Under the pieces are notes generated by a model, which saw nothing but the letters and a program-made list of their open reading frames with translations, searched no databases and was not told where the DNA came from. This document shows, piece after piece, positions 7,985-16,598 of a stretch of DNA of 64,000 nucleotides. The stretch covers positions 1-64,000 of the forward strand of contig NZ_BLTE01000013.1 of the NCBI RefSeq assembly GCF_013019105.1, written 5' to 3'. Both the position numbers and the translations under genes were made by a program. Every line of letters begins with the position of its first letter. The first letter of the stretch is position 1. The DNA comes from Fundidesulfovibrio magnetotacticus. GTDB taxonomy: Bacteria > Desulfobacterota > Desulfovibrionia > Desulfovibrionales > Desulfovibrionaceae.

Positions 7985-8188
7985 CTAGATGACCACGTTG
8001 CCGATGATGCGCCCTTTCTCGGCGTGGTCGTAGACGCCGGTCCAGGCGTTCACGGAGACCGGCGGCTCGGCGGGGCGCTGGGCGAACTTCTCCACGGCGA
8101 CCTGCTGCGGGTCGAAGGTGATGAGGCCGTTGGAGTTGGCCATGGAGATGGGGCCGTTGGAGCCCACGTCGTAAGCGGGATCTGCCAT
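7985..8188 (-). CDS. Small conserved-looking hypothetical protein
   Basis: I take the ATG at 8188, giving 67 residues beginning MADPAYDVGSNGPISM; longer starts run into rsmI's leader. Features are a NSNGLITFDPQQVAVEKF stretch and a C-terminal VYDHAEKGRIIGNVVI. There is no signal peptide or membrane span. It is the first gene of a two-gene unit with the O-methyltransferase and divergent to rsmI. No family was recognised. Confidence 0.55.
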   Translation of the reverse strand: MADPAYDVGSNGPISMANSNGLITFDPQQVAVEKFAQRPAEPPVSVNAWTGVYDHAEKGRIIGNVVI

Positions 8189-8283
8189 GGTTGAGACGTA
8201 TGCCCGGCGTCCCGGCCTGTCAATGGCCCGCTTGCTCCTCGGCCCCGCTTGCATTCGGGCCGGGGCCATGGGATAGCCCTTCC

Positions 8284-9147
8284 ATGCAGGGTGAGCCGGG
8301 AACGCTGTGGGTGGTGGCCACGCCCCTGGGCAACGCGGGGGACCTGACGCCCCGCGCGCGCGACATTCTCGGGCGCGCGGGCCTCTTGCTTTGCGAGGAC
8401 ACCCGCCGCGCGATCCGGCTCCTGGCGGACCAGGGCATCGCCCAGCCCCCGGAGGGACGGCGCATGCTCTCCCTCTTCGACCACAACGAGGAAGGCCGCA
8501 TCCCCCAGGTGCTGGCCCATCTGGACCAGGGCGGCGAGGCGGCGCTCGTCTCCGACGCGGGCACGCCCGTGCTCTCCGATCCGGGATACCTGCTGGTGCG
8601 CGCCTGCCTGGAGGCCGGACACCGCGTGCGCCCGGCGCCCGGGCCCTCGGCCGTCATGGCCGCGCTGTGCGTCTCGGGCCTCGCGCCCCAGCCCTTCGTC
8701 TTTTTGGGCTTTTTGCCGCGCAAGTCCGGCGACGTGCGCCAGGCCCTGGCCCGCTTCGCCCCCACGGGGTGCACCCTGGTGTTCTTCGAGCGCAAGGACC
8801 GCCTGGCCAAGACCCTGGCCCTGGCCCTGGAGGTGCTGGGCGAGCGCGACTGCGTGGTGGCCCGGGAGCTTACCAAAACCCACGAGGAATTCCTGCGCAG
8901 CAGGCTCTCCGAAATGGCCGCCCAGGAGCGCGAACTCCTGGGCGAGATCACCGTGGTGCTCGGACCCGCCCTGGAGCAGGCGACGGCGGACCCGGATATG
9001 GTGCGCCGCGTGCTGGAGGAGGAGGCCCGCGCCGGGGGCAGGCCGCGCGAGGTGGCCCGCCGCGCGGCCGCCAGGCTGCCGGGACGAACGGCCAAGGAGC
9101 TTTACGCGCTCCTGGGCCAGGGGCGGGGAGGTGAGCATGTCACCTGA
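8284..9147 (+). CDS. rsmI: 16S rRNA (cytidine-1402 2'-O)-methyltransferase RsmI
   Basis: RsmI methylates the 2'-hydroxyl of C1402 in the ribosomal decoding centre. The 287 residues show the tetrapyrrole-methylase fold motifs LWVVATPLGNAGDLTPRA, LLLCEDTR, VSDAGTPVLSDPG, PGPSAVMAALCVSGL and FLGFLPRK, then VVARELTKTHEEF. The C-terminal tail has the usual helical RPREVARRAA segment. It starts at ATG 8284. The end overlaps the start of the sensor kinase, so the two are probably translated together. Confidence 0.95.
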   Translation: MQGEPGTLWVVATPLGNAGDLTPRARDILGRAGLLLCEDTRRAIRLLADQGIAQPPEGRRMLSLFDHNEEGRIPQVLAHLDQGGEAALVSDAGTPVLSDPGYLLVRACLEAGHRVRPAPGPSAVMAALCVSGLAPQPFVFLGFLPRKSGDVRQALARFAPTGCTLVFFERKDRLAKTLALALEVLGERDCVVARELTKTHEEFLRSRLSEMAAQERELLGEITVVLGPALEQATADPDMVRRVLEEEARAGGRPREVARRAAARLPGRTAKELYALLGQGRGGEHVT

Positions 9148-10645
9148 ACGGCTGCCCGACGGATACTGCCTGTGGGAGCTGGAGGACAGCGCCTTCTGCG
9201 TGGGCATCATGGGCACGGGGCCGGGATTTCTCTCCATCCTGGACATCATCTTCAATCCGGCGGTGGCCGATTTCCTGCCACCCATGACCCTTGCCGCCCT
9301 GGCCGAGCCCGGCCCGGAGCGCGAAAAGCTGGGCGATCCCCGCGTGGAGGGCCTGCCGGTCTACGAAACCCACCAGGAGATGCTCCGGGCGCACCCGGAC
9401 ATCAACCTGCTCATCGAGCTGGTGGGCAAGCGCCACAAAGTGAAGTCAATCGTGGCCGGGCTGCCGGGCCACGTGAGCTTCATCGACCACACGGCCTCCT
9501 TCTTCCTGTGCGCCCTCAACAAGTTCGCGGCCATCAGCGCGCGCTGCCAGCTCAACCTGGACAACCAGCGGGTGCTCGTCCAGGCCGTGCTGGACGAGGT
9601 GCCCGAGGACATCCTGCTCCTGGACCGCCAGGGCCGCGTGGTGGACGTGAACCGCAACGTGGCCCTTCGCCGGGGCGCGCCCAAGGAGGAACTCCTGGGC
9701 AAGCCCTGCTGGGACGTGCAGGCCGTGCGCGACGACATGCCCTTCTGCCACCCCGAGACCAGGGACTGCCCCTTCCACCAGGCCCTGCGCACCGGCCGCA
9801 AGGCCGAATCCCTGGAGACCAGGGTGAGCAAGGAGGGCAGGCTCCTCTATTTCCGCGAGTACGCCTATCCAATCTTCGACGCCTCCGGGGGCATCTCCCA
9901 CGTGATGGTCATGCGCCGCGACATCACCTCGCGCACCGAGTCCGAGAAGCGCGCCCAGCAGACCGAGAAGGTGGGCGTGGTGGAACGGCTCTCGGCCTAC
10001 ATGGCCCACGAGATCCGCAATCCGCTCTTCGCCATCGGCGGGTTCACCAACGCCCTGCTCAAATCGCCCAACCTGAGCGAACGCGAGCGCGAGAAGGTGC
10101 GCATCATCCTGGAGGAGACGGCCAAGCTGGACCGCATCCTCAAAGAGATGATAGGGTTCTCCCGGCCCGGCTCGGAACAGCCCGGGGAGGTGGACGCCGC
10201 GAGCGTGGCCCGCGAGGCCGTGGAGGTGCTGCGCGCCGGCTTCCTGCCCGCCGGGGTGGAGATCGCCCTGCGCCTGGAGGAGGCCCTGCCCCGGGTGAAG
10301 GCCCACGAGGAGACCCTGCGCCGGGCCATGATGCATCTGGTGACAAACGCCCTGGAGGCCATGGACGGACCGGGCCTCGTGGAGGTGTCGGCCGGGCTTT
10401 CGGCCGGTAACGTGATGCTGTCCGTCCGCGACACGGGCCGGGGCATGTCGCAGGAGACGCTGGAGCGGGTGTTCAGCCCGTTCTTCACGGGCAAGGGGCT
10501 GGGCAAGGGCAAGGGCTACGGCCTGGGCCTGGCGCTCATCCGCAAGGCCGTGGAGGACTGGGGAGGCCGGGTGGAAGTGGCCAGCCGCGAAGGCGCGGGC
10601 ACCACGGTGTCGCTGGTGCTGCCGCCCGCCCTGGCACTGCCTTAG
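9137..10645 (+). CDS. PAS-domain sensor histidine kinase with an N-terminal Rossmann-like region
   Basis: Start ATG 9137, with GGGGAGG just before it, overlaps rsmI by 11 bases. Of 502 residues, about 15-135 resemble a dinucleotide-binding or CoA-binding fold (CVGIMGTGPGFLSIL, INLLIELVGKRHKVKSI). About 145-270 form a PAS domain with three spaced Cys residues (191, 204, 211, around CWDVQAVRDDMPFC). About 280-345 is the HisKA dimerisation region with phospho-acceptor His291 in MAHEIRNPLFAIGG. The rest is the HATPase domain (N box LVTNALEAM, RDTGRGMS, GYGLGLALI). No transmembrane span is visible, so it is probably a cytoplasmic sensor. An Hpt protein follows. Confidence 0.85.
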   Translation: MSPERLPDGYCLWELEDSAFCVGIMGTGPGFLSILDIIFNPAVADFLPPMTLAALAEPGPEREKLGDPRVEGLPVYETHQEMLRAHPDINLLIELVGKRHKVKSIVAGLPGHVSFIDHTASFFLCALNKFAAISARCQLNLDNQRVLVQAVLDEVPEDILLLDRQGRVVDVNRNVALRRGAPKEELLGKPCWDVQAVRDDMPFCHPETRDCPFHQALRTGRKAESLETRVSKEGRLLYFREYAYPIFDASGGISHVMVMRRDITSRTESEKRAQQTEKVGVVERLSAYMAHEIRNPLFAIGGFTNALLKSPNLSEREREKVRIILEETAKLDRILKEMIGFSRPGSEQPGEVDAASVAREAVEVLRAGFLPAGVEIALRLEEALPRVKAHEETLRRAMMHLVTNALEAMDGPGLVEVSAGLSAGNVMLSVRDTGRGMSQETLERVFSPFFTGKGLGKGKGYGLGLALIRKAVEDWGGRVEVASREGAGTTVSLVLPPALALP

Positions 10646-10789
10646 GATCGCGCCGGGCGGGACGCGCGGGCGTTCCCGGGCAAGGGCCAGGGCGCTGCAA
10701 CCGTCCGCGAAGTCGCCGTTCTTCCCGTTGCCGAGGCCCCTACGGGGCCGACCGCGCCGGGCCGGACAAGCAAACATGAGGAAGTGGGA

Positions 10790-11140
10790 ATGGTCGCGAA
10801 TCTGGTGGACATGGCCAAGCTGGTGGAACGCATGGAAGGGGACCAGGACCTCATCAACGAGGTCTTCGACATGTTCGTGGAGGAGGCCCCGGCGCGCCGC
10901 GTGAAGTTCCAGGCCGCCCTGGCCGGGCAGGACGCGCAGGCCGTGGTCATGCTGGCCCATTCGCTCAAGGGCGCGAGCGGCACGCTGCACTGCGAGCCCC
11001 TGCGCCAGGCCTGTTTCGAGCTGGAGCACGCCGCCCGCGCCGCGGACCAGGAGCAGGTGTCGGCGCTCACGCCGCCCGTTCTGGATCTGCTGGAAAAGAC
11101 CGCCGCCTGGATGGCTGCGTATCGCAAACAGGGGGCGTGA
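10790..11140 (+). CDS. Hpt-domain phosphotransfer protein
   Basis: The 116-residue protein is a lone histidine phosphotransfer domain. His57 in LAHSLKGASGTL is the phospho-acceptor, flanked by MEGDQDLINEVFDMFVEEAP and a C-terminal helical pair. It would pass phosphate between a hybrid or partner kinase and a response regulator. The 144 bases before it hold nothing recognised. It follows the PAS kinase and probably acts with it, though that kinase shows no receiver domain of its own. Confidence 0.85.
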   Translation: MVANLVDMAKLVERMEGDQDLINEVFDMFVEEAPARRVKFQAALAGQDAQAVVMLAHSLKGASGTLHCEPLRQACFELEHAARAADQEQVSALTPPVLDLLEKTAAWMAAYRKQGA

Positions 11141-11150
11141 ATCCGGCCCC

Positions 11151-11363
11151 CTAAATATCCCGCGGCCGCAATCCGGTATGCTTTGCGATGCGGGCCAACA
11201 TGCGCGGCCCGATCTCCTCGTCGTCCCCGAAGGGAAACACATAGTGAGGCCACCCCTCGCGGACAAGAACCTTGTGGGATGTTCCTTTTCGAGCCCGGAT
11301 ACCCCATCCGATTCTGCACAGCGCCGCGAGCACGCGCCTGCCTTTCGAGGAGGCCCAGATCAC
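11151..11363 (-). CDS. hicA: HicA-type mRNA interferase toxin
   Basis: The 70-residue protein has a double-stranded-RNA-binding-like fold typical of HicA. The central KGTSHKVLVREGWPHYVFPFG carries His30, which fits the catalytic His of the family. The start overlaps the upstream hicB end by four bases, so it is in the antitoxin-first order. HicA cleaves mRNA and tmRNA when free of HicB. The N-terminal SGK-type motif is replaced by ASSKGRRVLAAL. Confidence 0.8.
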   Translation of the reverse strand: MIWASSKGRRVLAALCRIGWGIRARKGTSHKVLVREGWPHYVFPFGDDEEIGPRMLARIAKHTGLRPRDI

Positions 11364-11563
11364 GCGAAGCAGAGGGTTTCGCGCGTCTCCAGCGAGGCCT
11401 CGCCGTGTTCGATTCGCTCGGCCAGCACCCGAAGCGCCAGGGCCACGGCCATGTTGTAGGCCTCGCGCTGGGTGGCCCCGTAGGCCATCACTCCGGGAAT
11501 CTCGGGGATTTCGGCGATGTAGCGCCCGTCCTCCTCTCGATCGAACTCAACAGTGTATCGCAT
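11360..11563 (-). CDS. hicB: HicB-type antitoxin
   Basis: The 67-residue protein has the HicB partial RNase-H-like fold: MRYTVEFDREEDGRYIAEIP, then PEIPGVMAYGATQREAYNMA. An AAGGAG ribosome site precedes the ATG at 11563. It would neutralise HicA. The usual C-terminal DNA-binding extension of longer HicB proteins is absent, so autoregulation may need another partner. An inverted repeat, CGCGC at 11590-11594 and GCGCG at 11600-11604, lies in the promoter region. Confidence 0.82.
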   Translation of the reverse strand: MRYTVEFDREEDGRYIAEIPEIPGVMAYGATQREAYNMAVALALRVLAERIEHGEASLETRETLCFA

Positions 11564-11876
11564 GGGATGCTCCTTGGAGTTTTCCTTAACGCGCCTTGTG
11601 CGCGGGGTAAAGCGGGGGCGTGAATCCGGCCGGTTCCGCCAAAGTCCGTCAAGGGAAATTATCGTAACCGCCGCGTGCGCAGTTTTCGTAACCGGAGCGC
11701 GTCACGCATTTCACATGCCCGCCCGGCGCGGCTTCCCGGCCGCCTCGGCGCATGGCACACGCCTTGCTTTCACCCGCCCGCGCCGTCAGGCGCCTCCCCC
11801 GGCCGGGCACGCGGCCCGCTCCGGGAGATCACCAAGCGCGATCAACCGGCCATGCGCCGGAAAAGGTGAGGGCACC
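11564..11876. promoter_or_regulatory. Divergent 313-base intergenic region with a spaced direct repeat
   Basis: This stretch separates hicB (minus) from the glycosidase-glycosyltransferase gene (plus). A 9-base direct repeat, TCGTAACCG, occurs at 11662-11670 and 11686-11694, a 24-base period that could mark paired regulator sites. The CGCGC/GCGCG inverted repeat near hicB may be an operator. No convincing promoter boxes were seen. Confidence 0.3.
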
Positions 11877-14663
11877 ATGTTCCAGTTAGAAGGCGGCAGC
11901 GCCTCCCCGGCCATCTTCGAGCGCCCCCGCGTCCACGGACGCTTCCTCTTCCTGGGCGACAAGAAGTTCTTCATCAAGGGCGTCACCTACGGTCCGTTCC
12001 CCGAGAACGAGAACGGCGAGCCCCTGCCCGAGCCCGAGCGCGTGGCCGAGGATTTCCGCCTCATGCGCTCCATCGGCGTGAACACCATCCGCGTCTACTA
12101 CGTGCCGCCCAAGTGGTTCCTGGACGCCGCCGCGACCCACGGCATCCACGTGATGGTGGGCATCCCCTGGCCCCAGCACCTGTGCTTCCTCGACCAGTGG
12201 GAAGTGAAGGAAGCCATCAAGGACGCCATGCGCGAGGCCGCCCGCGCCTGCGCCGGACACCCGGCCCTGCTGGCCTACCTGATCGGCAACGAGATCCCCA
12301 GCCACATCGTGCGCTGGTCCGGGGCCAAGAACGTGGAGAAGTTCCTGGGCAAGCTGGCCGCCATCGTCCGCAGGGAAGACCCCACGGGCCTGGTGACCTA
12401 CGCCAACTACCCCTCCACCGAATACCTGAAGCTCCCCTTCCTCGATTTCCTGTGCGTCAACGTCTACCTGCACGAGGAAACGAGCTTCCGCGCCTACGTG
12501 AAGCGCCTTCAGAACGTGGCCGGAGACCTCCCGCTCGTGCTCTCCGAGTTCGGCATGGACTCCCTGCGCCACGGCGACGAGGCCCAGGCCAGGTTCCTCG
12601 AATGGCAGGTGCGCGCCGCCTTCGAAGAGGGCGTCTCGGGCACCATGGTCTTCGCCTGGACCGACGAGTGGTACACCGGCGGCCACCTCATCGAGGACTG
12701 GAAGTTCGGCATCGTCGACGCCGACCGCCAGCCCAAGGCCGCCTTCAACGCCGTGGCCAAGGCCTACGCCAACCCCCTGCCGCCCCTGCCGCCCCACGCG
12801 CCCATGATCTCCGTGATCGTCTGCGCCTTCAACGCCGACTCCACCATGGAAGGCTGCCTGGCCAGCTTCGAGCACGTGGAATACCCCAACTTCGAAGTGA
12901 TCGTGGTGGACGACGGCTCCACCGACAAGACGGGGGAAATCTCCGACCGCTACGCGGCCAAGTTCCCCTTCATCCACGTGATCCACCAGCCCAACCTGGG
13001 CCTCTCCGCCGCGCGCAACGTGGGCATGCACGCCGCCCAGGGCGAGATCATCGCCTACACCGACTCCGACTGCTACGTGGACCCCCACTGGCTCACCTAC
13101 ATGGCCTGGGCCTTCCGCGACCAGCGCTTCGCCGCCGTGGGCGGACCCAACCTGCCCCCGCCCGAAGACAACCGCACCGCCGCCTGCGTGGCCGTCTCCC
13201 CCGGCGCGCCCACCCACGTGCTCGTCACCGACGAGATCGCCGAGCACATCCCGGGCTGCAACATGGCCTACCGCCGCGAACACCTCCTGGCCACAGGCGG
13301 CTTCGACGTGACCTACCGCGCCGCGGGCGACGACGTGGACCTCTGCTGGAGGCTCATGGACATGGGCCACACCATCGGCTTCCACGCGGGCATGATGGTC
13401 TGGCATCACCGCCGCAACACCGTGAAGGCCTACCTCAAGCAGCAGAAGGGCTACGGCCGCGCCGAGGCGCTGCTCATGCCCAAGCACCCGCAGCGCTTCA
13501 ACGTGCTGGGCAACTCCCGCTGGGCCGGGCGCATCTACGGCGACATCTCCGGGGCGCTGCTCTCCACGCGCCCGGTGATCTACCACGGCGTCTTCGGCTC
13601 CGGCCTCTTCCAGACCCTCTACGAGCCCAAGGGCAGCCTGACCGCCTACCTGCCCATGAGCTTCGAATGGATGCTGGCCGCCGTGGCCGTGCTGGCCTCC
13701 GGCTTCGCCTTCGCGCCCCTCTTCGCCCTGGGCGCGGCCATGCTGGGCGTCACCTTCGCCTTCGTGGGGCACCGCGCCGCCCAGGCCAAGCTCCCCAAGG
13801 CCCACGACACCTTCCTGGCCCGGCTGACCATCTTCCTGCTCACCCTGGCCCAGCCCTGGATTCGCGGCAAGGCCCGCTACCAGACCCTCATGGACTTGCG
13901 CCGCCAGGGCCGCAGGGGCATCAAGAGCGGCAGCCTGGCCGTGCTGGGCCTGCCCGAGGAAGCCAACCTGCCCAAGTACACCCTCTGGACCCGCGTGAAG
14001 GACACCTGCTCCATCTTCCGCAGGGGCCTCAAGTTCCACCGCTTCTTCTGGAACGGCGCGTCCCTGGAGCGCGAGGACGTTCTCGACCACATCCTGCGCG
14101 TGCTGCGCACCCTGGGCGTGAGCCACACTGCGGGCACCGGCTACGCCGCCTCCTCCAGCGTGGCGCCCTGGGACCTGCGCATCCAGCCCGGGCTCATGAG
14201 CGCCCTGATGCTGCGCGTCACCGTGGAACACCACGGCGGGGACAAGCGCTTCGTGCGCCTGGCGGGCTCCGTGGCCCCCACCGGCCTGGCCGTGGCCCTC
14301 ACCGGTCTCTCCCTGGCCGCCGGCCTGGGCTGCCTGGCCCTGGGAGCGCTGATCCCGGCCGCCGTCTGCGGCGGCGCGGCCCTGACGGCCATGCTCTGGA
14401 CGGCCAAGGGCATGTCCTCCTCGGCGGCCATGGTCACCAAGCTGGCCCAGCACCTGATGACCTGCAAGCACGGCTGCTCCCTCACCGAGCCCGAGGACCC
14501 CAAGAAGGCCGCCAAGGAAGCCGCCAAGGCCGCCAAGGAAGACCAGGCCATCGCCGTGAAGCCCGTGAACGCCCCGGCCCAGGCTCCGGCCGAGGAAGAC
14601 GAGCACCTGGAGGCCGGAAAGGCCGAGGCCGCCCGCGCCGCCGTGGACGCGCCCCTTCAGTAG
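11877..14663 (+). CDS. Glycoside-hydrolase / family 2 glycosyltransferase fusion membrane protein
   Basis: The start is ATG 11877 after AAAAGGTGAGG; the frame opens earlier without support. Of 928 residues, about 20-300 form a TIM-barrel glycosidase-like domain (FIKGVTYGPF, SIGVNTIRVYYVP). A probable acid/base Glu139 lies in LIGNEI and a probable nucleophile Glu224 in LSEFGMD. About 310-540 is a GT2 domain with VVDDGSTD, the DxD motif in YTDSDCY (396-398), GCNMAYRREHL and a GDDVDLCWR acceptor motif. Hydrophobic segments follow at about 600-640, 650-670 and 800-840, then an Ala/Lys-rich cytoplasmic tail. It probably polymerises a beta-glycan at the inner membrane; the hydrolase could trim or transfer glycosyl units. 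An ABC exporter follows. Confidence 0.82.
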   Translation: MFQLEGGSASPAIFERPRVHGRFLFLGDKKFFIKGVTYGPFPENENGEPLPEPERVAEDFRLMRSIGVNTIRVYYVPPKWFLDAAATHGIHVMVGIPWPQHLCFLDQWEVKEAIKDAMREAARACAGHPALLAYLIGNEIPSHIVRWSGAKNVEKFLGKLAAIVRREDPTGLVTYANYPSTEYLKLPFLDFLCVNVYLHEETSFRAYVKRLQNVAGDLPLVLSEFGMDSLRHGDEAQARFLEWQVRAAFEEGVSGTMVFAWTDEWYTGGHLIEDWKFGIVDADRQPKAAFNAVAKAYANPLPPLPPHAPMISVIVCAFNADSTMEGCLASFEHVEYPNFEVIVVDDGSTDKTGEISDRYAAKFPFIHVIHQPNLGLSAARNVGMHAAQGEIIAYTDSDCYVDPHWLTYMAWAFRDQRFAAVGGPNLPPPEDNRTAACVAVSPGAPTHVLVTDEIAEHIPGCNMAYRREHLLATGGFDVTYRAAGDDVDLCWRLMDMGHTIGFHAGMMVWHHRRNTVKAYLKQQKGYGRAEALLMPKHPQRFNVLGNSRWAGRIYGDISGALLSTRPVIYHGVFGSGLFQTLYEPKGSLTAYLPMSFEWMLAAVAVLASGFAFAPLFALGAAMLGVTFAFVGHRAAQAKLPKAHDTFLARLTIFLLTLAQPWIRGKARYQTLMDLRRQGRRGIKSGSLAVLGLPEEANLPKYTLWTRVKDTCSIFRRGLKFHRFFWNGASLEREDVLDHILRVLRTLGVSHTAGTGYAASSSVAPWDLRIQPGLMSALMLRVTVEHHGGDKRFVRLAGSVAPTGLAVALTGLSLAAGLGCLALGALIPAAVCGGAALTAMLWTAKGMSSSAAMVTKLAQHLMTCKHGCSLTEPEDPKKAAKEAAKAAKEDQAIAVKPVNAPAQAPAEEDEHLEAGKAEAARAAVDAPLQ

Positions 14664-14698
14664 TCGACATCAAAGACGCCATCGCGTAAGACCCGGAC

Positions 14699-14732
14699 CG
14701 GGCCGGGGGGGCAGCCCTGCCCTCCCGGCCCG
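14699..14732 (+). other. Strong GC-rich hairpin between the fusion synthase and the ABC exporter
   Basis: CGGGCCGGG at 14699-14707 pairs with CCCGGCCCG at 14724-14732, and an inner GGGCAG/CTGCCC stem continues it almost to a two-base loop. There is no T-run. It may partially terminate transcription or protect mRNA ends, giving more synthase than exporter. Confidence 0.45.
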
Positions 14733-14764
14733 CTTGCGGTCAACCATCCAACCACCCGGATACC

Positions 14765-16588
14765 ATGGCAGTTTTCCTCAAGCTTCTCGGCTACCTGCGG
14801 CCCTATTCACTCCTCTTCGCCTTCTGTCTGGGCCTGGTGGGGGTGCAAAGCGCCCTGGAACTGCTCAAGCCCTGGCCGCTCAAGCTCTGCGTGGACCAGA
14901 TCATCGCCCGCCAGCCCCTGGAATTCTGGGGATGGACCGTGCCCGCCGACGTGCTCTCCACCGGGACGGAGCTGGCCGTGGTGGCCATCGCCCTGGTGGC
15001 CGTGCACTTCCTCTCGGGCTTCGTCCAGCTGGCCAACAACTACCTGACCATCCGCATGGGGCAGGACATGGTGCAGGACTTCCGCTGCGAACTCTTCGAC
15101 CACCTGCAGCGCCAGTCCCTGCTCTTCCACCAGACCCGCCCCACCGGCGACCTGCTCTACCGCCTCATGGGCGACACCTACTCGGTGCAGACGCTGCTGA
15201 TGAACGGCGTGTTCACCACGCTCACGAGCATCGTGCTCCTCATGGGCATGTTCTTCGTGCTCCTGGGCATCGACTGGGAGCTGACGCTCTACGCCATGGC
15301 CGTGGTGCCGCTCCTGATCCTGGCCATCGCCAGCGTGACCAAGAAGATCGGCAACCTGACCTACGAGACCCACATGAAGGAGTCCAAGGTCTATTCCACG
15401 GTGGAGAACATCTTCAACTCCATCTCGCTGGTGCAGGCCTTCGCCCGCGAAGACGAGGAGCGCAGGCGCTTCGTGGCCGAGAGCCAGCACAGCTTCGACC
15501 GCAAGCTCACGCTCTATTCGCTGCAGACGGCCTACGGCTGGCTGGTGGGCGCCATCACGGCGGCAGGCACGGCCTACGTGCTCTACGTGGGCGCGCGCCA
15601 CGTGCTGGAGGGCGACCTCTCCACGGGCGACCTGCTCATCTTCCTGGGCTATCTGGCCTCGCTCTACACGCCGCTTAACAACATCGCCAACACCATGGGG
15701 GCCATCCGGGGCTCGCTGGCCCAGGCCCGGCGCGTGCTCGACGTGCTCGCCGAGGACAAGGCCGTGCCCGAGGCCCCCGACGCCAAGCCCCTGGAGATCA
15801 CCAAGGGCGCGGTGGAGTTCTCCGGCGTCACCTTCGGCTACGATCCCGAACGCCCCGTGCTGAGCGGCGTGAGCTTCAAGGCCCGGGGCGGGGCCACCGT
15901 GGCCGTGGTGGGCCAGACCGGCGCGGGCAAGACCTCGCTCATCAGCCTGCTTCTGCGCTTCTACGACCCCCAGAAGGGGGCCATCACCATCGACGGGCAG
16001 GACCTGCGCAACGTCACCCTGAAGAGCGTGCGCCAGCAGGTGGCCATCGTGCTCCAGGACACGCACCTCTTCCCCATGAGCGTGCACGACAACATCGCCT
16101 ACGGCAAACGCACCGCAACCCGCGAGGAAGTGGTGGCCGCGGCCACGCTGGCCAACGCCCACGAGTTCATCGAGGCCATGCCCCAGGGCTACGACTCGCT
16201 GCTCGACGAGCGCGGCTCCAACCTCTCGGGCGGCCAGCGCCAGCGCCTCTCCATCGCCCGGGCGCTCCTGAAGGACGCGCCCCTGCTCATCCTGGACGAG
16301 CCCACCTCGGCCCTGGACGCGGGCACCGAGGCCCAGATCATGGAAGGCCTGGACCGGCTCATGGAGAACCGCACCACCTTCGTGATCGCCCACCGCATGT
16401 CCATGATGCGCCGGGCCGACCTGATCCTGGTGATCAAGGACAAGACCGTGAGCGAGATGGGCACGTTCCAGGAACTCCTGGACAAGGGAGGCGAGTTCGC
16501 CCGTCTCCATGCTCTTCAGTTCGCGCCCCTCAAGGAACGCCGCCCCCGCGACGCCCAGGGCCAGGAGATCGTCGCCGAGGCGCCGTAA
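14765..16588 (+). CDS. ABC exporter (MsbA/NdvA-type half-transporter)
   Basis: The 607-residue half-transporter joins a six-helix membrane domain (residues about 15-310) to an ATPase domain (about 345-590). Walker A is GQTGAGKT, the Q-loop is in VLQDTHLFPMS, the signature is LSGGQRQRLSIARALL and Walker B is LLILDEPTSALD; the H-loop His is in VIAHRMS. Homodimers of this type export lipid A or glycans. Position between a glycan synthase and glycosyltransferase makes a glycan or glycolipid the likely cargo. The lipoprotein gene follows 10 bases after its stop. Confidence 0.9.
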   Translation: MAVFLKLLGYLRPYSLLFAFCLGLVGVQSALELLKPWPLKLCVDQIIARQPLEFWGWTVPADVLSTGTELAVVAIALVAVHFLSGFVQLANNYLTIRMGQDMVQDFRCELFDHLQRQSLLFHQTRPTGDLLYRLMGDTYSVQTLLMNGVFTTLTSIVLLMGMFFVLLGIDWELTLYAMAVVPLLILAIASVTKKIGNLTYETHMKESKVYSTVENIFNSISLVQAFAREDEERRRFVAESQHSFDRKLTLYSLQTAYGWLVGAITAAGTAYVLYVGARHVLEGDLSTGDLLIFLGYLASLYTPLNNIANTMGAIRGSLAQARRVLDVLAEDKAVPEAPDAKPLEITKGAVEFSGVTFGYDPERPVLSGVSFKARGGATVAVVGQTGAGKTSLISLLLRFYDPQKGAITIDGQDLRNVTLKSVRQQVAIVLQDTHLFPMSVHDNIAYGKRTATREEVVAAATLANAHEFIEAMPQGYDSLLDERGSNLSGGQRQRLSIARALLKDAPLLILDEPTSALDAGTEAQIMEGLDRLMENRTTFVIAHRMSMMRRADLILVIKDKTVSEMGTFQELLDKGGEFARLHALQFAPLKERRPRDAQGQEIVAEAP

Positions 16589-16598
16589 GGAGGCGTCC

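Noticed and set aside
11553-11876. N-terminal extension of the glycosidase-GT2 protein by 108 residues
   Set aside because: The extension has no conserved features and overlaps the hicB promoter region; the ATG at 11877 has a good ribosome site.
12113-14689. 858-residue second plus frame inside the glycosidase-GT2 gene
   Set aside because: Arg/Pro-rich alternative frame typical of high-GC third positions; the main frame has catalytic motifs.
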